Shown in pieces: positions 33,483 through 41,722 of a DNA stretch of 64,000 nt (positions are counted from its first letter, which is position 1; every line of letters starts with the position of its first letter). Both the position numbers and the translations under genes were made by a program. The notes beneath the pieces are model-generated. The model did no database searches. It saw nothing but the letters and a program-made list of their open reading frames with translations, and was not told the DNA's origin. This DNA comes from DASRJW01 sp964567755 (GTDB lineage: Bacteria; Krumholzibacteriota; Krumholzibacteriia; G020349025): contig CAZMNW010000005.1 in the NCBI GenBank assembly GCA_964567755.1, forward strand, positions 41,419 to 105,418, read 5' to 3'.

Positions 33483-34295
33483 ATGCGACTCGCTCCTCAT
33501 CTATTCCTCTTCGGGCTCGTTCTGTCCGTTGAGGCCGCGCACGCCGAGCTCGTGACCTCGTTCCAGCAGACCGGCAACCTGGCACTGGAGATCGCAGCGG
33601 CAGCTGGAGGCAACAGCCCGGTGGCCTCGGGAACGTTGCTCCTTTCGCGGCTACCCGCGACGGCCGCGGTGGTGAAAGCGACGCTCTACGCCAGCCAAGT
33701 CAACAACGGCGTGGGTCTTCACGCCACTTTCGCGGGCACCAACCTGGGCACGGTCGGGCCGGCAGCAAGCGACAGCGTCAACCAGGTCTTCTACACCTAT
33801 CAATGGGACGTGAGCGCGTATTTGGTCCCCGGCGTGACTTCCTATACCTACTCGGTCAATCAAGGCAACAACATCGCCGGAGTGGCGCTCGCCATCGTGT
33901 GGGAAGATATCAACGAACCGACCCGCATTGTGGCGGTTGTCGATGGCATGCAACAAGTCGGTGAGAATGGCACCGAAACAGAATCGACCGACATCGAAAA
34001 CTTGGGACACGGAAAGACGAAGGTCTCCCTCTTCACCGTGCTCGACGACACCATCAACACCGGCGAAACGGTGGCCTACAACGACAGCATCATCGGTGGC
34101 CCCATCGACCGCAACCTCGGCATCCTCGCCAGCCTGCTCGAGCTCGACAGTGACTCGCTCACCGGGAGTAACCGCATCTCCATTTGGACCAACACCGATC
34201 ACATGGGGTGGATGATCGCCGGCATCGAGGTCACCATGCCGCCCGTCAGCATCTCCGGGTCCACCTGGAGCAGCGTCAAAGCGCTTTACCGCTGA
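33483..34295 (+). CDS. Secreted beta-rich protein (DUF3344-like)
   Basis: The 270-aa product has a clean signal peptide (cleavage after AAHA). The mature part is beta-strand rich and Thr/Ser/Gly/Asn rich: VVKATLYASQVNNG, VFYTYQWDVSAYLVPGVTSY, and later GWMIAGIEVTM. This resembles DUF3344-type surface modules, though I am not certain of the family. There is no catalytic motif. GGGAG lies 5 bases before the ATG. It follows the carrier-like gene by 60 bases on the same strand and may be co-transcribed. Confidence 0.65.
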   Translation: MRLAPHLFLFGLVLSVEAAHAELVTSFQQTGNLALEIAAAAGGNSPVASGTLLLSRLPATAAVVKATLYASQVNNGVGLHATFAGTNLGTVGPAASDSVNQVFYTYQWDVSAYLVPGVTSYTYSVNQGNNIAGVALAIVWEDINEPTRIVAVVDGMQQVGENGTETESTDIENLGHGKTKVSLFTVLDDTINTGETVAYNDSIIGGPIDRNLGILASLLELDSDSLTGSNRISIWTNTDHMGWMIAGIEVTMPPVSISGSTWSSVKALYR

Positions 34296-34311
34296 TCGCC
34301 TCGTCGAATCC

Positions 34312-34328
34312 GCGCCGCCTTCCGGCGC
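34312..34328. terminator. Small hairpin between convergent genes
   Basis: GCGCCG and CGGCGC arms with a 5-base loop between the stop of the secreted protein and the stop of the GNAT gene. The stem is short and there is no T-tract. Confidence 0.4.
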
Positions 34329-34787
34329 TCATGTCAGCACCATCGTGAGTTCCTCGACCTCGGCTCCCGGCAGCGGGGGCTCATCGCCAAGATGCGTGAA
34401 CCCGCACTTCTCCAACACACGAATGGAAGCAACATTGTGCTTCGCCACCTGGGCGTAGAGCGGACGATGCGTTTCCTGCGCCAGGAACTCTGACAACGCC
34501 CGGGTGGCAATTCCCCGACCCCAGTACTCCTTGCCGAGCCAGTAGCCGACCAGTCGCTTCTCGCCCTGTTCGAAGCTCACGATGTGCCCCGCGACCTGCG
34601 CGTCGAAGAGGATCGTCTGCTTCTGGACGCGTGCGTCTCCCAGAATCTTATTCTTCCAGTGCATCATGAACGCCTCACGCTCCCGGGCTGGGAAGGCGGC
34701 CATTCGAGTTGCATCTGGATCCAGTTGCTGCGCGAACAAGATCGTGAGGTCGGCCTCGATCACGTCACGGATGCGGATATCGCTCAT
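34329..34787 (-). CDS. GNAT family N-acetyltransferase
   Basis: A 152-aa acetyl-CoA-dependent acetyltransferase. The acetyl-CoA loop lies in YWLGKEYWGRGIATRALSEF, with the following HNVASIRVLEKCGFTHLG typical of the RimJ/RimL-like branch. The substrate, an amine or a protein N-terminus, is unknown. The ATG at 34785-34787 has AGGGGGG upstream. It converges with the preceding gene and diverges from the Fur-family regulator. Confidence 0.88.
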   Translation of the reverse strand: MSDIRIRDVIEADLTILFAQQLDPDATRMAAFPAREREAFMMHWKNKILGDARVQKQTILFDAQVAGHIVSFEQGEKRLVGYWLGKEYWGRGIATRALSEFLAQETHRPLYAQVAKHNVASIRVLEKCGFTHLGDEPPLPGAEVEELTMVLT

Positions 34788-34940
34788 GAAACCCCCCTGT
34801 GGTCATCCTAGCGTGGGAGACGCTGGAGTTGGCGGCGAAGTGGCGGATTCCCAGCATACGGTCCGAGACCGTGGGAACCCCACTGGCGCGCCCTGCCCGC
34901 CAGGCCACACCTCGGCCGCAGACCCGACTCCATGGCCTTG

Positions 34941-34972
34941 TTGACATTTATTATCGTATGGTATTAAATACC
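34941..34972 (+). promoter_or_regulatory. Promoter and operator of the Fur-family gene
   Basis: TTGACA (34941-34946) and a TATTAA-like -10 near 34962-34967 (15-16 base spacing). A perfect inverted repeat GGTATT-A-AATACC (34960-34972) covers the -10, about 17 bases before the GTG start, in an AT-rich tract like a Fur/PerR box. Autorepression by the encoded regulator is likely. Confidence 0.7.
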
Positions 34973-34988
34973 AAACAGGAGGGACGCC

Positions 34989-35504
34989 GTGCCCCGAAGG
35001 CCACCCATTCAGTTGGTTGAGATCCAGGCGCTGTGCCGGCAACATGGACTGCCGATGACGGCGCAGCGCCGGGCAGTGCTCGAGGCGCTGGTCGCGCGCA
35101 AGGATCACCCGACGGCGGATCAGCTTTTCGAAGAGGTTCGCCTGCGACTTCCGGACATATCGCGCACCACCGTGTATCGCGTGCTCGAGACGCTGGTGCG
35201 CGTAGGCGCGGTGCAGAAGGTGAGCCATCTGGGCTCGGCGGTGCGCTATGACGCATTCACCGAACCGCATCATCATCTGGTTTGCGTGCGTTGCGAACGC
35301 TTGCTCGACGTCGTCGACCCGGCTCTCGATGGCCTGCGCCCGCCGGCGCGGCTCCCCGAAGGGTTCGAGATCCTGGACTATTCGGTGCACTTCCGCGGCG
35401 TCTGCTCGAGCTGCCGGCAGCCCGCGCCCACATCCGGCCGGCGGCGGGGCACGGTGAAGAAAACTCGCCCCGGCAGACGCAAGGCAAGTTCCGGCGCTCC
35501 TTGA
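34989..35504 (+). CDS. Fur-family regulator, PerR-like
   Basis: The 171-aa product has the winged helix (PMTAQRRAVLEALVARKDHP, then SRTTVYRVLETLVRVGAVQK) and the metal-binding domain with HHHLVCVRC and FRGVCSSC, which supply two CxxC pairs for the structural zinc. The acidic and His sensor residues near YDAFTEPHHH favour PerR over Fur. The C-terminal 35 residues form a basic tail. The GTG at 34989 has AGGAGGG upstream. It is followed by dps and a peroxidase-like gene, which PerR proteins commonly control. Confidence 0.85.
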   Translation: MPRRPPIQLVEIQALCRQHGLPMTAQRRAVLEALVARKDHPTADQLFEEVRLRLPDISRTTVYRVLETLVRVGAVQKVSHLGSAVRYDAFTEPHHHLVCVRCERLLDVVDPALDGLRPPARLPEGFEILDYSVHFRGVCSSCRQPAPTSGRRRGTVKKTRPGRRKASSGAP

Positions 35505-35585
35505 TGTCGCACTCCCTGTTCCGAGCGCAGCGCATCCGGAGTGAGACGAAAACGAGACGATCGAACTGGAGGAGGACCTGAGACC

Positions 35586-36074
35586 ATGACGACAAAGATC
35601 AGCAAAACCAGGCTGCAACTGTCCGAGGCGACGCGTGGCGAGATGGTGGCGCTCCTCAATGCGCGGCTCGCCGACACGTCGGACTTCGCGCTGCAGCTCA
35701 AGCAAGCGCACTGGAACGTGAAGGGACGCGAGTTCGTCTCGCTGCACGAGATGTTCGATACGATGACCGGTCAGGCGCACGAATACGCCGACCTCCTGGC
35801 CGAACGCGCCGTGCAGCTCGGCGGTCAGGCTTGCGGCACGCTGCAGGCCATCGCCGCCAGCACCAAGCTGCCGGAGTATCCCGTCGCGGCACGTGCCGCT
35901 GTCGAGCACCTGACCGCTCTTGCCGAACGTCTGGCCATCCTCGCCACCTCGGTGCGAGCCGCCATCGACAGCGCCGATCGCGCTGGCGACAAGGACACCG
36001 CCGACCTGTTCACCGAAGTGTCGCGCGGACTCGACAAACAAATGTGGTATCTGGAGGCGCATCTTTCCGACTAG
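35586..36074 (+). CDS. dps: Dps-type ferritin-like DNA protection protein
   Basis: The 162-aa product belongs to the Dps family, twelve-subunit shells that oxidise Fe2+ with H2O2 and store the ferric core, protecting DNA. The ferroxidase region AHWNVKGREFVSLHEMFD and the following HEYADLLAERAVQLGG supply the His, Asp and Glu ligands. GGAGGAGG precedes the ATG at 35586. The gene lies 82 bases after the PerR-like gene and is likely under its control. Confidence 0.92.
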   Translation: MTTKISKTRLQLSEATRGEMVALLNARLADTSDFALQLKQAHWNVKGREFVSLHEMFDTMTGQAHEYADLLAERAVQLGGQACGTLQAIAASTKLPEYPVAARAAVEHLTALAERLAILATSVRAAIDSADRAGDKDTADLFTEVSRGLDKQMWYLEAHLSD

Positions 36075-36147
36075 ATCTCGGCGCCGCACTTGCCGGAAGT
36101 CACGTAACCCAACCCCAAGCCCCGAAGGGAAATGTCAAGAGGAGCAG

Positions 36148-37330
36148 ATGCAAACGCCGCGGGTCTGCGGCGCTGCTGGCCGTCGTACTCGCTGTCTGCG
36201 GTGCGGCCACAATCGCCCTGGCCGAGAAAAGCTTCAGCGCACTCGTCGCACGCCTGCAGAAAGAAAAGCCGGAATTCGCCAAGCGTCATCGCCAACTGCT
36301 CACCGAGCGCTATGACCTCGCCGACCGCTCTGCCAAGGGCGTCACCATGTTCGACGGGGAAACCGGTGCAGGAAGGCGTGCGCGTGCGGCTCGCGCAGGG
36401 CACGGCCTGGGAAGGTCTCACCTCGATCACGCCCGAAGAGATCAAGAGCAAGAAACTCTGGCCCGCGGGGTTTTACCCCTTGCCGCATCCGCATCATGAG
36501 GCTGGCGGCATGGTGTTCCCGCAGCCCCTCATCGACGAGACGAAGCGGCAGACCGGCCGCGACCTGACGCGTTTCGATCTCGACTACGATTTCCCCCAAC
36601 ATCTGCTCCCCGAGTTCCCGGCGCACGCAGCCTCCTCGCGCACCAGGGCGTGTCGTGTTTCGACTGTCACGCCAACGGTCACACGAACGCGGCGACGCAC
36701 ACCGTCGGCGACATCCGCCCGAACGAGCATCGTCACCGCATCGATACGCCGACCCTCCGCGGCGTCAATGTTCAGCGCCTCTTCGGTTCTCAGCGCGCCA
36801 TGAAGAGCGTCGAAGACTTCACCGAGTTCGAGCAGCGGGCCGCCTACTTCGACGGCGACCCGGCGCAGGCGCAGCGGAAGGGCGTCAACATCCTCGAGCG
36901 CGGCAGCCAGGTGCACTTCATGGCCGAGTTCCAATCCTTGCTCGATTCTCCACCGGCACCCAAGCTCGACGTGTTCGGCACACTCGCGGCCGCGAAAGCC
37001 AGCGAGAGCGAGCTGCGCGGACAGCAAGTCTTCTTCGGCAAGGGCAAATGCGCCAGCTGCCACGTCCCGCCGTACTACACGGACAACCTCATGCACAACT
37101 TGCGGGTGGAACGGTTTCACCCCGAGACCATGATCAACGGCCGCAAGGCATCCGCCGATGGTCCGATCAAGACGTTCCCGCTGCGTGGCATCAAGGACTC
37201 CCCGCCGTACCTGCACGACGATCGCTTGCTGACACTCGAAGACACGGTGGAGTTCTTCAATCTCGTCCTCGAGTTGAAGCTAACCGCGCCGGAGAAACAG
37301 GACCTCGTCGCTTTCATGCGCGCGCTCTGA
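36148..37330 (+). pseudogene. Cytochrome c peroxidase-like di-haem protein, frameshifted
   Basis: The coding sequence of a MauG/CcpA-type di-haem protein is spread over three frames. An ATG at 36148 with GAGGAG upstream opens one frame; the signal and N-terminal part (AALLAVVLAVCGAATIALAE then RYDLADRSAKGVTMF) lies in a second frame; GKPVQEGVRVRLAQG to LTRFDLDYDFPQHLLPEFP in a third frame; then SCFDCHANGHTNAATH to the end is again in the second. Both haem motifs CxxCH are present (CFDCH, CASCH). Between LPEFP and GVSCFDC about 60 residues of the family are missing. At least three breaks make a working product unlikely unless the assembly is wrong. Confidence 0.82.
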
Positions 37331-37356
37331 CCATCAGAGGGTTTGTGGTTCTGCAG

Positions 37357-37385
37357 AGGCGGCTCGCAGGCGCTGCGGGCCGCCT
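37357..37385. terminator. Bidirectional terminator hairpin
   Basis: AGGCGGC-T-CGCAG, loop GCG, CTGCG-G-GCCGCCT: a 13-pair stem with one wobble between convergent genes. Short T runs follow on the plus strand only. Confidence 0.6.
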
Positions 37386-37392
37386 TCTGCTA

Positions 37393-37791
37393 TCAAGGCG
37401 CGTCGGCGAGCGTGTAGTCGAAATCGTACGAGTGTTTGCCGTCAGCGATGTGGATCACCATTTGGCCCGCGATTCCGGCCAGCTGACCCGTGCCCGAGTC
37501 GGGCACCACGGTGATGCTCTGTTGCGGGACGCCGCGCGCCATGGTGCTGCTGTGCTGGAGGACGAAGCTGCCGCTCCGGCCGTGCAGCGTGGCAGTCACA
37601 CGCTCGATCGCGACGTATCCGGCCGAGCCTTCGACGCCGGTGCGCACGGCCAGCATTTCCCCGACGCTGGTGCCTTCGAAATCGCCGTGAAAATGCTTGT
37701 CTATGGACATGCGGCCGAGACCCGTGCCGGCGGCCGCATCGTGTGTCGCCTGCGGACTCAGCTTGACTTCGAACGATCCGTTTGCACGCAT
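37393..37791 (-). CDS. DUF3224 family protein
   Basis: The 132-aa product reads MRANGSFEVKLSPQ, then GRMSIDKHFHGDFEGTSVGE, GYVAIERVTATLHGRSGSFV, LQHSSTM and SGTGQLAGIAGQMVI, an order and spacing I recognise as DUF3224, a small beta-barrel (allene oxide cyclase-like) family without a known role in bacteria. No signal peptide. The ATG at 37789-37791 has an AGGGCGG-type site. It follows the barrel gene on the same strand by 25 bases. Confidence 0.8.
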   Translation of the reverse strand: MRANGSFEVKLSPQATHDAAAGTGLGRMSIDKHFHGDFEGTSVGEMLAVRTGVEGSAGYVAIERVTATLHGRSGSFVLQHSSTMARGVPQQSITVVPDSGTGQLAGIAGQMVIHIADGKHSYDFDYTLADAP

Positions 37792-37816
37792 CGATTGACC
37801 GCCCTTGTTGACCGTG

Positions 37817-40060
37817 TTAGATGCGGAACAGGTACTGGAACTTGAAGAAAAACTGGCGGTCGGTCTGAGTGTAGTCTGGGCCGCCGTTGGTTTCGTCGCC
37901 GATCTCGTGGATGTCGTGCGTCGAGCCGACGAAGAAAACGGTGAAAGGATTGATCTTGTACGTGAGCAGCGGCTCGACGGCGAAGCGATGGTCGAAGTCG
38001 TCGTACTGGACGATGAGCCGCAGGAACAGCTCGCGGGTGAATTGGAAGTTGTTTCGCACCCGCACGATGTAGCCGGAGAAGATTTCGCTGCCATCGGGGT
38101 GATCCAGGGACGCGAAGCTGACGACCGGTTCGATGACGATGCGCGTGATCGGCTTGAACGAGCTCCAGACCTCGAGACGCACGCCGTCGCCGAGAACCGG
38201 CGGATCCTCGCCGCGCGCGATCATCTTGCCCCAGTCGGCGGACACCCCACCTTGCAGCTTCTCGCTGTAGCGGCTGCTGGCGCCGGCGTTCCAGCGCCGG
38301 ATGCCGTAGAACTCGATTTCGTGGAAGCGCTCCTCGCTCCACAGGCGCGCGACCCAAGCGTCGGTCTGTCCCTTGAACCGGACGTACAGCTCCGGTCGCA
38401 CCCACTCGTCTTTGCGCGCTCCGGAGTAGTTCCACACCCGGGCCACCATGATGTTGGGGAAGATCTCGTCGAACCAATTCGTGTTCGGCCGGAACCGGGT
38501 GCCCGTCCAAGCCGAGGCCCGGCGGTTGTCGTTCTGGAAGATGAAGCCGTTGTCGGCGCGAAACGTCGAGCTCGTCGCCCAGTAGTCGAGATCGAACTCC
38601 CACACGCGCCCGCTGCGCTCGAAGCTGAAGTATCCGGCATGGCCCCAGTAGTCTTCGCCATCGTATTGGATGGTGTGCTTGCCGCCGTCGAAGACGCCCT
38701 CGTCGCCCGCGGTCAAGAGCGAATCGTCCGGCTCCTGCGTGTAGCTCGCCAGCCATTGGGTTTCGATGCGATAGTTGCGCCACAGGCGCTGCAGAGCGTC
38801 GGCACCGAAGACGCTGTTCCAACCGCCCTCCTCACGCACCCGATGCGTGCCCAAGGCACCGAGAAACGAATTGTCGCCGTGATCGCGCCGGTAGCGCGCG
38901 ACATTGGAGAGGCTCTTGCCGGCGTCGGGGATGACGATGCTGCTCTCCTCGAGCGGGATGAGGACCGGCGAGTGCACGTCCTGCGCGATGAAATAGCCGC
39001 CGCTCGAATGCTGCAGGCGCCCGGTGAGCTTCGCCGCCGCCAGCGGATCGTTCACCGTGCGCGTGTACACCGCGCTCACCCAAGTCTCGTAAAGGTCGCT
39101 GCCTTCCTGGAAAAACGGGCGGCGCTCGGGATAAAAGAGCGCGAATGTGGTATTGACGTCGATCTGGCCGGCGTCGGACTCGACTTGGCTGAAGTCCGGG
39201 TTGATCGCCACTTCGCCGGTGCTGCTGGACGTGAATGCGTAGCGCATGCCGAGCTCGACCGCGCCCTCGGCGCTCTCGTTGTCGAAGCTGGAGTTGGGAT
39301 CGTCCGGATCCACGAGCCCGCCCGACTGCTTGCCGGTGACACCGGGCAAGAGTTCGATGCGCCCGCCCGGGCGCACGTTCGCGATTCCTTCCAACGTGCC
39401 GAACTGACACATGAAGCACGGGTCGTCGCGGTCGATCGACGCCCAGCCGTACTGTCTGCGACTGTCGCGCGGGTGCGTGCGCCAGAACTGCACCCTCCAG
39501 GTCTGCTCGGGTCGATCGGGGAAACGCAGACTCTGCAGCGGGATGGCGATTTCCACCTGGTAACCGTTGTCGGTGATGCGCCCCTCGGCGCGGTAGACGA
39601 CATCGAAAGACATGTCCTCACCGCCCCCGGCAGTCATGCGCAAATCCCCTTGGACACCGAGAGGGTTGGCGAAGATTTCGTAGGCCCACGATGCGTTGCC
39701 GTAGGTATCCAGAATCAAGCCGACGAAGTCGTCTTGAAAGATCTGATCACGATCGCGCAACGAGGCACGGATTTGACTCGGATCGTCGCGGGCATCGAAG
39801 GCCACATAGAGGTTGGTTTCATCGTAGGTGATCCAGGCACGTGTCCCCACCGCGGGCTCGGTTTGGTCGCCCGGATTCACCTCGGCAAAGTTGGTGGCTT
39901 CGGCGGCTCCCTGCCAGCCCGGGTCGTCCAACAGACCGTCGATCTCGATGCTGCCAGAGCTGGGGACGACCGTGAGGCTCGGCTTGACGTTGGGAACGAA
40001 TGGCGCCGCCTCGACGCAGGCAGGCAGCAGGAGCCCGAGAAGCACGATTCTCTTGGTCAC
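37817..40060 (-). CDS. Outer-membrane DUF5916 barrel with N-terminal CBM9-like domain
   Basis: The 747-aa product has a signal peptide, then a CBM9-like carbohydrate-binding domain (IEIDGLLDDPGWQGA to GYQVEIAIPLQSLRFP, residues about 35-215), then about 500 residues of alternating strands with VNTTFALFYPERRPFFQEG, the DUF5916 hallmark, and a C-terminal aromatic strand (FFFKFQYLFRI) as in outer-membrane barrels. These proteins are thought to bind or import glycans, but this is not proven. The GTG start at 40058-40060 follows AAGGGG. It is divergent from a propeller gene. Confidence 0.88.
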   Translation of the reverse strand: MTKRIVLLGLLLPACVEAAPFVPNVKPSLTVVPSSGSIEIDGLLDDPGWQGAAEATNFAEVNPGDQTEPAVGTRAWITYDETNLYVAFDARDDPSQIRASLRDRDQIFQDDFVGLILDTYGNASWAYEIFANPLGVQGDLRMTAGGGEDMSFDVVYRAEGRITDNGYQVEIAIPLQSLRFPDRPEQTWRVQFWRTHPRDSRRQYGWASIDRDDPCFMCQFGTLEGIANVRPGGRIELLPGVTGKQSGGLVDPDDPNSSFDNESAEGAVELGMRYAFTSSSTGEVAINPDFSQVESDAGQIDVNTTFALFYPERRPFFQEGSDLYETWVSAVYTRTVNDPLAAAKLTGRLQHSSGGYFIAQDVHSPVLIPLEESSIVIPDAGKSLSNVARYRRDHGDNSFLGALGTHRVREEGGWNSVFGADALQRLWRNYRIETQWLASYTQEPDDSLLTAGDEGVFDGGKHTIQYDGEDYWGHAGYFSFERSGRVWEFDLDYWATSSTFRADNGFIFQNDNRRASAWTGTRFRPNTNWFDEIFPNIMVARVWNYSGARKDEWVRPELYVRFKGQTDAWVARLWSEERFHEIEFYGIRRWNAGASSRYSEKLQGGVSADWGKMIARGEDPPVLGDGVRLEVWSSFKPITRIVIEPVVSFASLDHPDGSEIFSGYIVRVRNNFQFTRELFLRLIVQYDDFDHRFAVEPLLTYKINPFTVFFVGSTHDIHEIGDETNGGPDYTQTDRQFFFKFQYLFRI

Positions 40061-40136
40061 GATTCCCCTTACGCGATTCGGATGCAGCAGGTTACCGCAT
40101 CTGCGGGGCAGGGCATGGTGGCCGGCGGCCCCGAGT

Positions 40137-40145
40137 TGCTAGAAT
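40137..40145 (+). promoter_or_regulatory. Candidate extended -10 promoter
   Basis: TGC followed by TAGAAT (40140-40145) matches an extended -10 element. No good -35 is visible. The transcript would start near 40152 and include the hairpins that follow. Confidence 0.45.
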
Positions 40146-40177
40146 CCGGCCGAATCCAGCCAAGGCCCGGATGAGGG

Positions 40178-40246
40178 CATGGAGAAGGGCCTCCATGGGG
40201 CAACCAGGCCCCACGCAATCCGCTGAAACCATGCGGGTTCCGTGGG
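40178..40246 (+). ncRNA. Structured 5' leader RNA with two strong hairpins
   Basis: Hairpin 1 (40178-40197): CATGGAG, loop AAGGGC, CTCCATG, seven perfect pairs. Hairpin 2 (40210-40246): a 13-pair stem, CCCACG-C-AATCCGC against GCGGGTT-C-CGTGGG with one C-C mismatch and one wobble, loop TGAAACCAT. The element is downstream of a candidate promoter and 130 bases before the propeller gene. I could not match it to a known riboswitch class. Confidence 0.5.
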
Positions 40247-40378
40247 CGTAACAGGACGGAGAACCAGGCGACGGCCGATCGGGAGGCATCGCCGCGAAAC
40301 GGGCGCTCGGCCGAACGTCTCGTCCGACGATTACCAGACCACCTTCCGGACCGATTTTCTCGAACAGGAGTTCATCTT

Positions 40379-41719
40379 ATGTCTCGCGAACGGATCCCAC
40401 GTCGCGCTCACGCCGCTCCGCATCTCTTGGCCAGGGGGCCGTTCTGGAGCGCATGTGTTGCGGTCGCGGTCATCTTGGCCGCCTCCGTGATGCTTGCAGG
40501 CATGCCCGCTGCCACCGCTGCGGGCGACTGGAAAGGCCAGGAAGTGCAGAAGGACGGCGCGTTGCACGTCGTCAATCCCGCCTCGGGCTCCGAAAAGCCC
40601 GTCACCGTGGATCTCAAGGAACTGTGGCGTCTGGGTGGCGAGAGCGAAAGTGAAGACGAGTTCTTCGGCGTCATCATGCGCATCGCGACCGACGCCAAGA
40701 ACAACATCTACGTTCTCGACACGCAGTTGTCGGAAGTCAAGATCTACGATACGAACGGCAAGTATCTCAAGACCATCGGACGCGAGGGCGAAGGACCCGG
40801 CGAGTTCCGCAATCCCGCCGACATGTTCTTCATGCCCGACGGCAACATCGGCGTGATGCAGGTCTTCCCCGGCAAGATCGTGATGCTGACCCCCAACGGC
40901 GACCCGGCGGGCGATTATCCGCTGCCGAAGCCGGAGGGCGACGGTTTCCAAGTGCTGCGCGGCGGCCGCCGGTGCGGCAGCCACCTCGTGCTCGCGCGCC
41001 AGCTGCAGAAATTCGAAGAAGGCAAGTTCACGCAGAACGTGTCGCTCGACAGGCTGGACCTCCAGGGCAAGATCTCGAACACCTACGTGTCGATGGAGCG
41101 CGTCCTTGAAATGGCCAACCTGGTCATCGACGAGAAGCGTTTCAGCACCTGGGAACAGGGCGGACGCTGGGATGCTGGCAGCGACGGGCGCGTTTTCGTG
41201 GTCACCGACAACTCCGACTACGAGGTCACGGTGTTCAATGCCGATGGCACCAAGGACCGCGTCATCGAGCGCGCCTATGAGAAGCGCAATCGCACCGCGG
41301 AGGAATCGGCAGAGGTACGCAGCATTTTCGAGGCCTTCACGCGCCAAGCACCCAATGCCAAAGTCGAGGTCAACCCCTACGACCATGACATCAACTCCGT
41401 CTACTCGCGCGATGACGGCAGCCTGTGGGTGCTGACGAGCCATGGGTCGCGCAACCTGCCCGCCGGCGTTCTCGGCGTCTTCGACGTCTACGATGACAAA
41501 GGTCACTTCGTGCGCCAAGTGACGATGAAGGGCCAGGGGAATGCGATGAAGGACGGCTACTTCTTCGTCGGCGATCGGCTGTACGTCGTCACCGGGTGGC
41601 TGGACGCGGTCATGGCCATGCAGGGAGGCGGCGCGAAACAGGAAGAGACGGCAGAGACGTCGCCGATGGAGCTCATCTGCTACCGCGTCGAAGCCCCGGT
41701 GATCGCGAAGGGCAAGTGA
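40379..41719 (+). CDS. Exported six-bladed beta-propeller protein
   Basis: The 446-aa product has a twin-Arg-poor but long basic n-region and a hydrophobic signal segment (residues 20-47), then propeller blades such as IATDAKNNIYVLDTQLSEVK with IYDTNGKYLKTIGREGEGPG, and SDGRVFVVTDNSDYEVTVFN. This NHL/6-bladed pattern (DxxGNIYVxD plus GKxLxTIGxxGxGPGEF) is common in exported proteins of this lineage. It may bind a ligand or partner and has no obvious active site. It is the first gene of a locus followed 4 bases later by an RND adaptor. Confidence 0.8.
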   Translation: MSRERIPRRAHAAPHLLARGPFWSACVAVAVILAASVMLAGMPAATAAGDWKGQEVQKDGALHVVNPASGSEKPVTVDLKELWRLGGESESEDEFFGVIMRIATDAKNNIYVLDTQLSEVKIYDTNGKYLKTIGREGEGPGEFRNPADMFFMPDGNIGVMQVFPGKIVMLTPNGDPAGDYPLPKPEGDGFQVLRGGRRCGSHLVLARQLQKFEEGKFTQNVSLDRLDLQGKISNTYVSMERVLEMANLVIDEKRFSTWEQGGRWDAGSDGRVFVVTDNSDYEVTVFNADGTKDRVIERAYEKRNRTAEESAEVRSIFEAFTRQAPNAKVEVNPYDHDINSVYSRDDGSLWVLTSHGSRNLPAGVLGVFDVYDDKGHFVRQVTMKGQGNAMKDGYFFVGDRLYVVTGWLDAVMAMQGGGAKQEETAETSPMELICYRVEAPVIAKGK

Positions 41720-41722
41720 GGC

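Noticed and set aside
40178..40246. Assigning the leader RNA to a known class such as c-di-GMP-I or SAM
   Set aside because: Only short words such as ACGCAA match; the helices and conserved joints of these classes are not present.
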